A DNA stretch of 64,000 nt from Warburgia ugandensis. Its lineage: Eukaryota; Streptophyta; Magnoliopsida; Canellales; Canellaceae. The DNA is taken from NCBI GenBank assembly GCA_035236585.1, contig CP141137.1, forward strand, positions 13,284,327 through 13,348,326, in the 5' to 3' direction. Below, one piece after another: positions 1 to 11,911 of the stretch. The number at the start of each line of letters is the position of its first letter. The first letter of the stretch is position 1. Under the pieces are notes generated by a model. That model saw only the letters and a program-made list of their open reading frames with translations. It did not search any database and was not told the origin of the DNA. A program made the position numbers and the translations under genes.

Positions 1-515
1 ATGGACTCTAGTTGAATAGGTCATGCTAGCTTAAAAAGTCTCAAAAAATAAGTACTTTAGTTCAATGAGCCCTATAGATCAAAGTGTTAAATAAAATACG
101 AACTTGAACTAAACATGCCTTATAGTTTGAAGAGTCCCATAAATCAAGGACTCTAGCCTAGCGGGCCCTACCAACTTGAAGAGTCATATAAATTGAGGCC
201 TCTCATAGAATGGTTCTTGCAAGCTCAAAGAGTTTGTTGCTAAACATGCCTCATAGCTTAAAGGGTCTTAGGAAACATGTACTCTAGTTGAATGGGCCCC
301 ACCAACTTAAAGTCCCAGAAAATGAAGACTCTAGCTAAATAAACCCCGCAGCTCAAAGAGTCCCAAAAATCAATGAAATTGGCTAGGTAAGCCTCATAAT
401 TAAGAGAGTACCAAAAATTAAGGACTTTAGTCAAGCGGGCCCTGCCAGCTCCAAGAGTAGTAGAAATCAATGAGTCTAACTAAATGAGTATCATTGACCA
501 GAAAGCCCCAAGACA
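1..515. repeat. Degenerate tandem array, about 48-bp unit
   Basis: About ten diverged units follow one another. Each has a core like ggactctagttgaatggg, then a caacttgaagagtccca-like half. Restarts near 149, 198, 279, 327, 374 and 422 give a period close to 48 bp. Because 48 is a multiple of three, the reverse strand (258-470) reads as a repetitive 16-residue pattern containing FWDSL/FWYSL. That reading is not evidence of a gene. The array may continue left of the window. Confidence 0.7.
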
Positions 516-589
516 ACAAAGTATTATAATTGGAATGGTTTTGACAACTTAAAAGCCTTGAATGGTGGAAATCCTAATCATATATGACT

Positions 590-1155
590 TATCGTTTTGA
601 ATAAGACATGCTATGATTCTAAGAGAATTAGGCCTATTGCCTTCTTGATGTTGACAGTTAATGGTAATACATGCATTCTCCTCTAACATCAAATAACTAA
701 AGGAATGCAAAGTATATACGCAATGTTACTACACATCTCTTACATATAAAAAGGACATTGCTAAGTACTTGAGGTTACGATAATACTACCTATTCCTAAA
801 TGATCAAGGAGAACCTTTTAGCTCTACACCTAACACTAAACAAACACTAACACTAGACAAATACACTCTAATGCCCACTCCTAGCAAGTCACATAATACT
901 TTGGAAAATGTGCTCACATTATTCATCGATTATCAACTTCTTATGTTTAAAGAAGACATGCTATGACTCCAATAGAATTAAGCCTCGTGCCCTCTTAATG
1001 TTGATTGGTCAATTAGCAATATGTCTTCCTCCAACATCAAACAACTCAAGGGATGTGAAATTCATGACCAATACTGTTGTATATCTCCTACATATGAAAA
1101 TGACGTTACTATGCACTTGAAGCTATAATAACACTACCTATGCCTAAAGTCATTT
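590..1155. repeat. Diverged direct repeat, spacing about 350 bp
   Basis: The stretch from about 605 to 800 (gacatgctatga, then agaattaggcct, then ctaacatcaaataact) recurs at about 955 to 1150 in the same order with many substitutions. Copies are about 200 bp. This may be a tandem duplication or the remains of two LTR-like ends. No coding content is visible. Confidence 0.55.
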
Positions 1156-4100
1156 AAACATCCAACAAAATTGGTTGTCATATATCTTGCTAAATCAAGT
1201 GAAAACTAGCTTTTGGGCTCAAACTCTTGTTACATCATGCAAAATCTAGTTAACTATAGACTTAACAAGCTCTAAATTGACACCAAATAACCATTACAAA
1301 AGATAGCTATCATTAATGCGAAGTAAGCATTCAATTGGGATAAGAAAATGTATATGTTTTTCTATGGATACACACCACCACCATAGAACTCTAGTGAGAT
1401 TAGTTCTTCTATGAATACATAATAATCACCACTATAAGAATCAATTAATGAATAGTTCACCACCCTTGAATACAAAAACACCACCAAGAGATACAGAACT
1501 TAGGTTGGAATCTAACTTACCCCTCAAGAATGAAAACCTCTACCACCTTAAGCACGTAGAGTTTACATGTCTCACCATATTAGGAATACACTAAGTGATA
1601 CAGAAATGTAGAGAACTAGGACGCCACATGCTTGTTTTAGTTTAATGGAAAAATATGTCTGTAAGCTCCAATATAAAAAAACATGAAATTGAATAATGCA
1701 ACTAACCTCTGCTCTAAAAAATGGCTGGTACCTAGATGATGATGTGTGGAATGCACCAGCAATGAGTAGGGTGAGAAATTTAACTTATACATAAATTTGC
1801 TTGGAATTTCTTAGTAGGTTATTGATATTGCCGAAATTAGTGTTCAACAGAAGGTGGTCATAACAAAAGCCATTTGAATTTCTTTTGGAATAATATCATG
1901 CTTCAATCTTCACTTTCCCCTTCCCTAGTTGAAAGTTTAATGTTGCTGAAATACCTTCTATCTTTGGATGGAACAACTTCGCCTTGCTGCACTCATTTTT
2001 TATGCAGATACTTCTCAATGTCATACATGATAGCTTGAATCTTAAACTCATATCTTTCTTTTTCTATGTCAATAAATTTCTTGTCGGTGTTGGAACTCTG
2101 ATGTTGAAGAGGAGAACATAACCTCTAAAGCATTGTTAGTTATGATGATATATAGGCAAAGATACCTTTGGAAACATCATAACTTAAGGTACCATCAGAA
2201 TCCAGAATAAACAGGCCTTTGTTGCTCTAAAATTTGACATTTTGGAAGAACAATATCTCAAAGGGTTACTCATATTTCTTCAAACACCACAAGTTTATTT
2301 GATTTTCTCATATCTATTCTCTTTGTAAGAAGATGATGACAGATCATCTGGGTCATCATTTCTAGAGTCAATATGAGCTACCCATCCTTGTTCAAATGAA
2401 GGCTATCAGGCTATGGTTATTCACAACTATCAGTATCAAGCCTCAACTATGCTTTACTTTGTATATCTAGTTAGCTATGTGTGTCAATGTAATTGTTAAG
2501 TTTCAGCTCTTTTTATTTTGATTTTATACCATAGTTTGTAACTTTATAGTAAAATTTGACTTAGTAGGTTGCAAGTTTTATTAATTTGTATGTGGACAAG
2601 AAAGTATCTGTCTCTTGTAGTAATTTGAATATGTTCATGACATAAATACAGGATACAAAACTAGAACTTTAGCAATAAGATGAATAAAATACTTACTACA
2701 TCATTTTAATTCTATCAATCCTATTGATACTGTAATCATTGTCGAGTCACATAAAATTTTTGAGAATTGGCCTTACTTTTACATGTGTTTACTTTTCAAT
2801 AAACTACATGAGAATAAGATCTACAGGAAAAGCACAACAAAATTTTCATATGATCTACATCTTAAATGTGCACCATCACAAGTCTTAAATGCTAGAATTA
2901 TTTCTGAAAAAGATGAAAGCTAGTTAACAACAGCTTGAAGATATGAGTAGATGATTCTCCTGTAGTTTTAAGATTCATTTTATTATTTTTTTGAAATCCA
3001 TTTCTTAAGAGCTGAACCAGACATTTGGTCAAGGCATTTACATAGGATAATTAATGATTCCTAAAGTGTTTTCATGAAAACAAATTCACATAATGTCACT
3101 TACTCTTGAAAGGATTTTGCTCTACAAGCTCCACTCTAGCCCTTCTATGACAACCTTATCTCTACCAACAAGAACTGAAGGTTCCCACATCTCTCTTCTA
3201 TGATAACATAAATATGAAGCTCTAAGTATAACACTCTCTAGGATGAATTAGATCAGCAGTATGGTAACCCTACACTCAAATTTTCTTTTTCTTTTTTTGT
3301 TATAATATTGTCCTAGATGTAGAGGAAACTCTTGAGGATAAACGGATCATTGTTGTGACAGATATATTGGAACAATACTAGTTTGGAAACATCCATATAA
3401 TAGGTTGATAAGTCATTTTTATTATCATAACTATCATTAGAAGTTGCTAAACCTTGCTGATAAGATTCTTTGATTAGCCCCCTTTGAGAAGGTATTGTAT
3501 GGAACAACTGATTTTCAAGGTAACTAAGTGCCAATTTTTAATTGGTTGTCAAAAGTGGTTTCATTTCATTACACAATTTCAAGTATCACCTTTACACATC
3601 TCCATTGTGAATGGAATTAAATCTTCTAACCATTGTTTGCTATTCTCTAATTTTGCTTACAAATTATATGGTTATTAACCACATGAACTTAACTATCCTT
3701 TGAGCTCATGCATACAATAATGGATTAGATATCTAAATGACTATAGAACCCTATTGTATACTTCTTTTTCATTGAAGCAGCTCCTTGCAGCATCAGAAAG
3801 TATTGAGTTGTATTTTCAAGAAAAACAAACATTAAGTTATAGCAACATTTGAATAAATTGTAAAAAGAAAGGTACTATTACGAACCTCTACACTGCCAAT
3901 CCAACTAAAGATCTAGTTTACGTTAATCATTCTGATAGAAGGTGAAGGCATGCTAAAACCTGGTATTTATTTCGAGTAGATATGACATAACTGCAATAGT
4001 ACCTATTTAGATTCCACTAATCTCACCTGGTAACCACATAACAAAGTTTTTTAGACCTATTACCATGCTTCCTACACATCTTGTTGAGATCTTATCATAA

Positions 4101-4861
4101 TTGTAGTTGCACTTTAGAGTAGAAGTGAATACTTACTGGCTTGGTAAAAATAGGGGACCAGGACACAATCAGCTGCAAGTAAGCTTGGCAACACTTCTAC
4201 TGGTGTTTCATTGTCAACTTATGAGGGGTTGGGATCTCCAGTGAGCTTTTCTTAAGGCCACCAAGGCACCAACCATTTTGTTTCTTGAGATCTGATCAAA
4301 TTTGTATCTGATTACATGAATACATCTAGGTGAGAGAAGAACTTCCATCACATGTAGAATTAGTCATGCAAAGATTTGAGTCCTTTGAAAACCCACTAAG
4401 TGGGAGGGAGTTTTAGAGTTTTGACGCATGAGAGGAAGAGGAAACAACTTTTGGAAATCCTCAGTATGGAAAAGCACTTTGTGACTTCACTATTGGTGGG
4501 GATGATGAGGTATGTTTGCCTCGTTAAAATTAGGCTGTAGTTTCTATGCAAAATCTTCAATTCAGTTAACATGGAGATGTCATGTTAGCTTGCATAAGAG
4601 AATGTTTTAGATTATTGAGGTTGTTTTGTTGCTTAAGCCAACCCAGATAGTTATTGAACTTGTTCGTCCTATCTATTATTGGCTTAATAATGTTGTGTTT
4701 TAGCAAGTTGTTTCTTATGCAAGGATCATAAGAAAGATTAATTTGGTAATAAGCATCCTCAATGTGAGACCTAGTTTGTCTTTTCAGTCTCTTGATGCAT
4801 ATGGCAGTGAACCCTAACATCAATAGTGAGAGTTTATCATATCTTTGCTTGTGGCATGACA

Positions 4862-5405
4862 TTTCCCATCTCAAGCACTTGGCAGTTTTCCTTTTCCTAT
4901 CATGATAACCTGTGCCTTTTCTCATGCACACATATAAAATAATTATTTAACTGTTCCTTCCCCTTTCTTCCCTTTATTAGTTTTTTAAAGTCTCAAGGGA
5001 TAAGTGTATTCCATTTGCAATTTTGTCTAAGATATTAGAAGTACTTAGAAGGGGAAGGTATTGCTGCATTTACAATGACCAGTCTTGAGCTCTTATAGAA
5101 GTCCATTATTCTATCTCCACTTGTAACTTACACTTCCAATCTCAAGCACTTACAGTTTTCCTTTTCCTCTTATTGTATCTTGCGCCTTTCCTTAGTCACT
5201 TATAATTTTACCATCCATCCAAAATACTTGTGTAACTATTCCTGCTCTCCTTTCCTCTAATTGCTTCACAATTTCTTAATACTTTCTAAAGTCTCTAGGG
5301 ATAAATGTATTGCATTTGCACTTTTTTCCTGAAATATGAGAAATTCATTATATTTAGAAAAAAAGGGATTGCTGCACTTATAGTGACCAGTTCCAAGCTC
5401 TCTTA
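4862..5405. repeat. Diverged tandem duplication, period about 271 bp
   Basis: The block beginning tcaagcactt at 4871 and running to about 5100 is repeated from 5142 to about 5405. The same landmarks occur in order: cagttttccttttcct, then aaagtctc-agggataa, then attgctgca and tgaccagt. The copies differ by many substitutions and small indels, so the duplication is old. Confidence 0.6.
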
Positions 5406-6125
5406 GTGGGGAGTCTCTAATAGTCTTGGTATATGGTGTTACATGCATAACACAAACATATAATGCAACATGTTGTAATAGGTCAGCAGTTACTATATAA
5501 GGCTTTTAACTTATTGTGATAATATTTGGTATGACAATTGACTTCTTTAATTTTCTTGTTATCTGCTAGTTAAACTTGATAGCAGGAGAAGAAATGAAAA
5601 TTGACTATGAGGTTGACGGTTGGTTCTATGTAAGTATACTAATACTATGTTGCTATTCAAATTTAGTCTCATCATCATCAATAGTAGCAATGCTAGTTGT
5701 ATAAATTGGAATCCCATTTGATAGGCATTTGAGCATCTTGGTACCCATTGCAGGTGAAGAAAAAATAGCCTAGATCCAATGGGAAAATGGCAAGATTGGT
5801 CCCAGTCTTGTATGTGAGTTCATCTTGATGGAATCTGTCTAGCAAGATGGTTGCTCCTCTATCTCTATTCTTTGCCCAAACTGCTCAGTGTTCACATTGG
5901 TTATTCTACATATGCACCATTGTTTTTGAGCTCTCTATGTCTTTTCAACTGGCTTCCAACATGCACTAACAAGTTGTTCCTATGCAGAGTTTCTTAGAAT
6001 TTCCCCCCCTCTTTGTTCTTCTTGTTTAATTTGATCAATTCATATGTACATATGATTCTGATTTTATCTCATATGTTGGTGACTTTGTGTCCAATCATAG
6101 CATTTTTTGAACTGGTTAGTTCAAC

Positions 6126-6232
6126 ATTTTCTGGATGTGATTTGAGGATTTTACTGTTTAATTGAGTATTTTCTGGATGTAATTTAAGGATTTGTATTGC
6201 TTGGCATTTTCTAGATGTGGTTTGAGGATTTT
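6126..6232. repeat. Three short tandem units, period about 40 bp
   Basis: Three copies of an attttctggatgtgatttg-like motif followed by aggattt start at about 6126, 6168 and 6206. It lies in otherwise featureless DNA just upstream of the RTE LINE. Confidence 0.6.
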
Positions 6233-6690
6233 GTGGGCCATTGTATTCTCATGCATCTCTTCTCATTTGTGTTAGTGTAATGATAACGACAGGACGTTGG
6301 ACATCTGTAGTCCCATACAAAAATTGCATGCATAGAATATGAGAAATTATGAATGATGAGAATTTTTAGTGGAAGTGGAGTTTCACATGAAAGCCCATTT
6401 ATAAGCAGGAATTTTTATAGGAGAGCTTTAACAAATTTTGGAGCTTTGGAGAAGTTGAACTTGGCCAATCTGAGTATGGTTTTTTACTGCCCAATTAAGT
6501 TCTAGATTGATGTTGTGATTGTAACTTCACCTGTGTGGTTTTAGTTCTATATGGTTTTGTTGCATTAGGTCCCAAGCCTAGACAAAGGAGAAGGGTTTTG
6601 CATTAGGTGCTAGCTAGTGAGGAAAACCCATGGCAAACCCATGCATGAATTGATTCATGACATTCCCTTAGACTAAGGTGTTCCTCGTCA

Positions 6691-6895
6691 GTGACAAGCT
6701 ACATCGGATCCCAGATGAGATGGATAATAGATAAGGGCTACTAGGGCATTCCCCCATAAGTGACACACTGCATCGGATCCTAGGTGTAGTGGAGAATAGG
6801 CAAGGTCTACTACAATATTTCCTCAGAAGCAACGCATTGCATTAGAACCCAGGTACAATGAAAAGTATGCATGGGTTCTGCATCATTCAAGAAGT
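6691..6895 (+). repeat. 5' monomers of the RTE LINE, 69-bp unit
   Basis: Units start at 6691, 6760 and 6829, exactly 69 bp apart, with the third incomplete. Each has a form like gygacacactgcatcggatc followed by a cag-gtg-aatgg-aatagg-aaggctac segment. The second RTE copy has the same arrangement at its 5' end (43605-43801, minus). They lie just ahead of the endonuclease frame, so they probably belong to the element's 5' untranslated or promoter region. The promoter role is inference. Confidence 0.7.
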
Positions 6896-7895
6896 GTGTG
6901 GGTAAATAGGTCAGGTCAAGAGAATAAGATTTGAAATGCTACATGGAGTATAGGCACATTGACTTGTAAGAGTATAGAATTAATGGATATGTTGAAATAT
7001 AGGAGAGTCAACATCACTTGTATCTTAGAAACCAAGTGAAAAAGGGCTATAACTAGAGAAATCGACGGGTATAAGCTCTAGTATGTAGGAAATGATAATA
7101 ATAGAAATGACAGAGGGATAATAGTAGATAAAAAATTAAAGGATAAAGTCGTAGATGTTACAAGAACTAGTAATAGAACTATACGAATAAAACTTATTAT
7201 ATGAGAGAAGATCATAAATGTTATTAGTACAAACACACTATAGATAGAGTTAGAAGATTAAATCAGGAGATAGTTGCGAGAAGATATGGAAGGAGTCATG
7301 CAACACATCCCAACACACATGGGATGTTTATAGGAATAGATTTTAATAGTCATGTAGGAAAAGAAAAAAGAAAGATACGATAGGGTACACGGGGGTATGT
7401 GATTGGAGAAAGAAATAAGATGAGAGAAGGTATACTCAATTTTGCCTTTGCATATAGCATAACTATAGTAAAAGAGGGATGAATACTTACTAACCTTTAA
7501 CAGTGGACCATATAAAAGCCAAAAAGACATTTTTCTACTTAAGAATGCTGAAAGATCAATGTGATAAGGTGATACCCAGTAAGAGTATAACCTCACAACA
7601 TAGATTAATGTTTATGAATATCTACATTTCATTATGGAAGAAAGAATAAACTTAATAGGTAACCAAAAAATAAGTGTAGAACTTAAAAGGAGAGAAGATA
7701 ACATCATTTACAAACAAGTTGACAGTAAAAGGAAACTCGAACAATGAAAAAGAAGTAAATACTATGTGGACTAATATGACCATGTCCGTTAAGAAAGTGG
7801 TAAAAGATGTACTAGGAATATCTAAAGGTAAAAAGCAACCAACAAAAAAAACTTGGTGGTAGAGTGAAAAAGTGCAAAAAAGTTGTTAAAGAGAA

Positions 7896-8171
7896 ATGTG
7901 TTTTTTAAAGCATAATAAAGGACTAAAAATAAAAAAAAATGTTGAGCAATATAAGAATGCTAAAAACGTTGCTAATAGAGTAGTAAGTAAGGCCAAACTC
8001 AAGGCGTATGATAATCTTTATAATATATTAGGATCAAGAAAATGTGAGAAATATTTATTTAAACTTGCAAAATTAAGAGAAAGAAAGAGTAAGGATTTAG
8101 ACCACATTAAGTGTGTTAGAAGTGATGACAAAAGAGTACTAGTCAAAGATGAAGACATCAAACAGAGATGA
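7896..8171 (+). pseudogene. RTE LINE linker between endonuclease and RT (fragment)
   Basis: This is an open stretch of 91 codons inside the LINE. It is lysine- and arginine-rich and includes YKNAKNVANRVVSKAK and KLRERKSKDLDHIKCV. The minus-strand RTE copy encodes a homologous stretch at 42273-42584 with [16 protein letters not shown] and [11 protein letters not shown]. That shared order is the main evidence that both are remnants of one family rather than a host gene. It is closed upstream and downstream by stops. Confidence 0.8.
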
Positions 8172-9720
8172 GAAATTACTTTAAAAAATTGTTAAATGAC
8201 AATTAACCTGATAATATAGGGATTGGACGTACCATAAACCCAAATAAGGACTAGAATACCTAAAGTGAAAAAGGCCTTAAAAGATGAAATCAGGAAAGGC
8301 TCTCGGCCATGATGGTATACCAATAGAGGTTCAAAAGTATATAGGAGATACTAGGGTAGTTTGATTGACAAAATTGTTTAACAATATTGTAAAATTAAAG
8401 AAAATGCTAGATGAATAGACAAATAGCTCTATTGTACCAATTTGCAAGAATAAAAGGGATATACATAGTTGAACTAATTATTGGGGGTTCAAACTTATGA
8501 GCCATTACTATGAAATTTTTTGAAAGAGTGATGAGAAGAAGCTACGACATGAAACAAGTGTATGGGAGAATTAGTTTGGTGTCATGCCTGGGAGGTTTAC
8601 TATGACATTTATTTTTCTGCTTAGATAATTGATAGAGAAATATGGGGAGATGAGGAAGAACTCCAAGTGGTCTTAATTGACTTAGAAAAAGCTTATGATA
8701 GGGTTCCAAAGAGTAATTATGGTGGGTATTTGGCAAGAAAGAGATTTCACAGGGATATATAGACATAATTAAGGATATGTATGAGGGAGGGATAACAAAT
8801 ATTAGGACTACTAGAGGAGAGACTAGTGATTTCTCTATCACTATAAGATTGTACTAAGGGTTGGCATCGAGCCCATGCCTTTTTATGTTGGTTATAGAGG
8901 AGTTAACAAAACATCGATAAGAGGAGATTTCATTGTGCATGTTATTTGCAGATGATATAATTTTGTTTGATAAGACAACAGTAAATACAAAGTTAGAGTT
9001 ATAGAGAAATGCATTAGAATTTAAAGGATTTAAAATTAGTCGAACAAAGACAAAGTATATGAATGCAATTTTAACAAGGAGAGGAGTGGAGTGGATCATT
9101 AGTAAATATTGATAACCAAGAATTTAGCGTAAAAGAATACTTTAGATACTTGTGATTGATAATTCATGAGAGTAGAGAGATTGAGAGAGAGGTTACATAG
9201 AGAATTCAAGTAGGTTGGAACAATTGGAGATGCGCCTCTAGAGTTTTGTGTGATCAAAGGTTGTTTCTCAAATTGAAAGAAAAATTCTATAAGATGGCTA
9301 CAAGGCCGATCATGCTCTATGAATTAGAATGTTTGGTAGTTAAAGAACAGCATGTACATAGGGTGAGTGTCATCAAAATGTGGATGTTGAGATGGATGAG
9401 TAGTACGACAAGAAAGGATAGAATCAGAAATAAAAACATTAGATGAAACTTAGGAGTACCACCAATAGGTAACAAGCTAAGGGAGATTGAACTTAGATGG
9501 TTTGGACATATCCAACGTTACCAAAAAGAGCACCAGTTAGAAGGAGTGAGGCAATCCAATTTGAATGTTCCAAAAGGACAAGGGAAGGCCCAAAAGAACA
9601 TAAATAGAAGTGGTGAGAAAAGATTTTAAAACTTTGGGACTAAATGAAACCATGATACTTGATAGAGGAAAATGAATGAACAAGATTCATGTGACCGAAC
9701 TTAATCTAGATAATGTTTGT

Positions 9721-10770
9721 GCTGTTAGTCAGAGAGACATGGATGGTTAGAAAGACTGTTTAAGCCATAGCTTCTGAACTTATAGCTCATTCTATAAATA
9801 TCCCTCCAATGTTGGTTTGTCTATAATAGCCCTCCAATTTGAAGAATCCTTTTGTTGTCGGTCCTGAGTGATGGAAACTCTCTTTCTACTGTTTTAAGTG
9901 GGGCAGTTTCGGGCTTCTTACAATAAAAATAACATTGCAGCAGCTGATGCCTTCAATATGAATTGCAGAAATTCATGGGGAACAAGTAGAGAATTGATCT
10001 ATAACTTGGTACAAGCAACTCAAACCAAAATCTAACTCTGAATTAAAGAATGAACAAATAAAACATACAGAAAATTAGTAAAACATGAACTTTCAGAAAC
10101 TAGGCATCATTCTTGAGCCCTTGAGTTCGCCAGTAATCTGTATTTGGTTTCTTATCTGGTAAGCTCTTTGGAGACAAGAAGGGAAAACCTTTGAATTTGC
10201 AGGTGTAAGTTTCATGATTCGGACAGGTAGCTACTGTAATCAAATGTCATGTGCTGAGCCCTTACTGGGTTTTCGTTCATTTGAGATCAGTTGGGTTCTT
10301 TTCTAACTTTTTAAAGCTATTTGCTCTTGATTTCATGCAGTTGGTTGATGTTAATTTAGCACTTAGCATGTTAGATGCAAGTGGGGGTGTCTTTATTGTT
10401 GAAGAAAGGTTTGATGTTTCTTTTTATCCGTTTTACACCTATATTCTTCATTGCATGCGAGCAAAACATTTAGCGGCTGTAGAACTCCGTTTACATTTGC
10501 AAATTAACGGAAAAAAGGATTCCTAGCGAAAATGGAAGGGGGTCATATTGGATGGAGCTTCATCCCGCTCCTTCCTGGATGATCCATAAAATTACAAACA
10601 GAAATAAAAAACCAATGGGGAAATCCAAGAAGGGCATTAGATTTCTAGTAAAAATGGAGTTGGAGATGAGATCATGCTGTGGGGTGCTTCATTGTAGCTG
10701 TCCTTTGATGATCTATGTCTTGCATTTTTCGATTTGTGGAAGGAGAAGGAAACGAAGAAAGAAAAAAAAA
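9721..10770. other. No recognisable gene
   Basis: No family motif was found. An open frame of 91 codons at 10251-10526 has no recognisable domain and no typical gene context. A cttrtagcgaaaatgg-like segment occurs twice (about 10517 and 10640), suggesting a small internal duplication. Confidence 0.4.
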
Positions 10771-10933
10771 TGCAGTCCAGGTGCATGAAGCTCCCACCTA
10801 TGCGGGGTCTGGGAAAGGGGCGGACCAAAAGCATCTATAGTACGCAACTTTACCTTGCATTTTTGCAAAAGGCTGTTTCCAGGCCTTTAACCTATGACCT
10901 CAAGGTTACATGACGACAACTTGACCGTTGTGA
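10771..10933 (-). mobile_element. Au-type SINE (minus orientation)
   Basis: On the minus strand it reads from a tRNA-like head (caacggtcaagttgtcgtca), through a B-box-like ggtcataggttaaa, to agcctttt-gcaaaa, the gtccgcccctttcc motif and the ggagcttcatgcacc tail, ending at an A/T tract. Nine other copies in the window share this order. Family naming is from memory of the Au SINE consensus. Confidence 0.8.
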
Positions 10934-11420
10934 AAAGATAAGAAAATAAAGAAAGAATAAATTAAAAAAAGAGAACTAGCAGCACGACCTTTTCTTTTTC
11001 AGTATCGTTAGTACTGGAATTTACAGTAAAAAAATTTAAAGAAAATGAAAAATGCATAAAGCAGCCTCTCCTTTGGCAATATCTCTAGTCAATTGAAAGA
11101 CAATAAATACCGAATTCCACAAAAAAAAAGAAGGGAATCGACAACAGAAAAATCATTTCTTCAAAAAGTTTTAGTGAGCCCATACTCCACAATATGTAAA
11201 AAGCAAATTAGAATCGGACAAAATGCTCATGAAATAAGAACTTGGAACCGTTAGGGGGCCAAAAGCTGTCTGGAATTGGCAAGCTCGTATTGTTGGTTAA
11301 TTTCACCTTGCCAGAATTAGGGTTTGGGAAGATCAAGGTCTGCAACGTTATTCCTTTGTTCTAAAAAGAAAGAAGCAGTTAAAATACAAATTGTAAATTA
11401 GGGGCCAATAATGAACTACT
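10934..11420. other. No recognisable gene
   Basis: AT-rich intergenic DNA between a SINE and a copia-like LTR. No motif was recognised. Confidence 0.4.
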
Positions 11421-11911
11421 TGTTGGGAATGCACAGTTTTGATACATTGTTGTGGAATCTATTGTTTACTGAGAGAAAACACAAACACACACTAAAGAGA
11501 TAACATAGAGATTTTATGTGGTTCGGCCTGATCTGGCCTATGTCTACGGGAAAAAATGAAAACACTCACTAGATTGAATAAGAATACAATGGAGGAGGAG
11601 GAGGATTACAACCAAATCCTCACTCGACTCACACTCTTTTTCTCTTCAGATCAACTGATCTGTTTCTTATACTCATACCAACAGAGATCAGATCGTCCCT
11701 TATATAGAGGATTTGATGATTCGATTGTCAAGATCTGCAGCGCAGCAGATATTGACAAATCCATAAATTTTGCTTGCCAATCTTGACTGTCCAATTTGAT
11801 CGGTGCCGATTTTTTATTGTGCTGATTTTCAATTTTACTGCACTGATTCTTGAGTTTCAGTTGTCGTGTGTTTGACTTTGTAGATGTCTCCACATGGGTA
11901 TGGACACATCA
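11421..11911 (-). mobile_element. Probable solo LTR of a Ty1/copia-like element
   Basis: Read on the minus strand, the segment starts tgatgtgtcc, has a TATA-like ctatataaggg near 11707, and contains the ccgaaccacataaaatctct segment typical of the R-U5 part of many plant copia LTRs. It ends gtgcattcccaaca, so its ends are TG and CA. No internal domain or second LTR flanks it, hence solo. A clear 5-bp target duplication was not found, so the boundaries are tentative. Confidence 0.5.

Larger units (their letters stand above)
516..6564. other. No recognisable gene; AT-rich, repeat-derived DNA
   Basis: Open frames here are short and show no family motif I recognise. The stretch holds the direct repeats listed separately (590-1155, 4862-5405, 6126-6232). 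The rest looks like old, heavily mutated transposon DNA, but I could not assign it. Confidence 0.5.
6565..9720 (+). mobile_element. Decayed RTE-clade LINE, near full length
   Basis: This non-LTR retrotransposon has a 5' untranslated repeat region (monomers at 6691-6895), then an endonuclease start near 6941 ([12 protein letters not shown], later ITCILETK). A linker domain follows at 7896-8171. The reverse transcriptase has VVLIDLEKAYDRVPK at about 8668 and LFADDIILFDK at about 8942. A 3' region carries RWFGHIQR near 9495. The frame is broken many times (for example a stop after ILETK), so no full protein can be made. The 3' tail near 9680-9720 (agattcatgtgaccga) is shared with a fragment at 15871-15935 and with the minus-strand copy at 40830-43880. 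The family assignment rests on the endonuclease and RT motifs. The ends are approximate. Confidence 0.85.

Noticed and set aside
6600-9700. LINE readings as a host protein (RTE fragments are often mislabelled as developmental proteins)
   Set aside because: The endonuclease, linker and RT order, the second copy in the window and the shared 3' tail show a retroelement.
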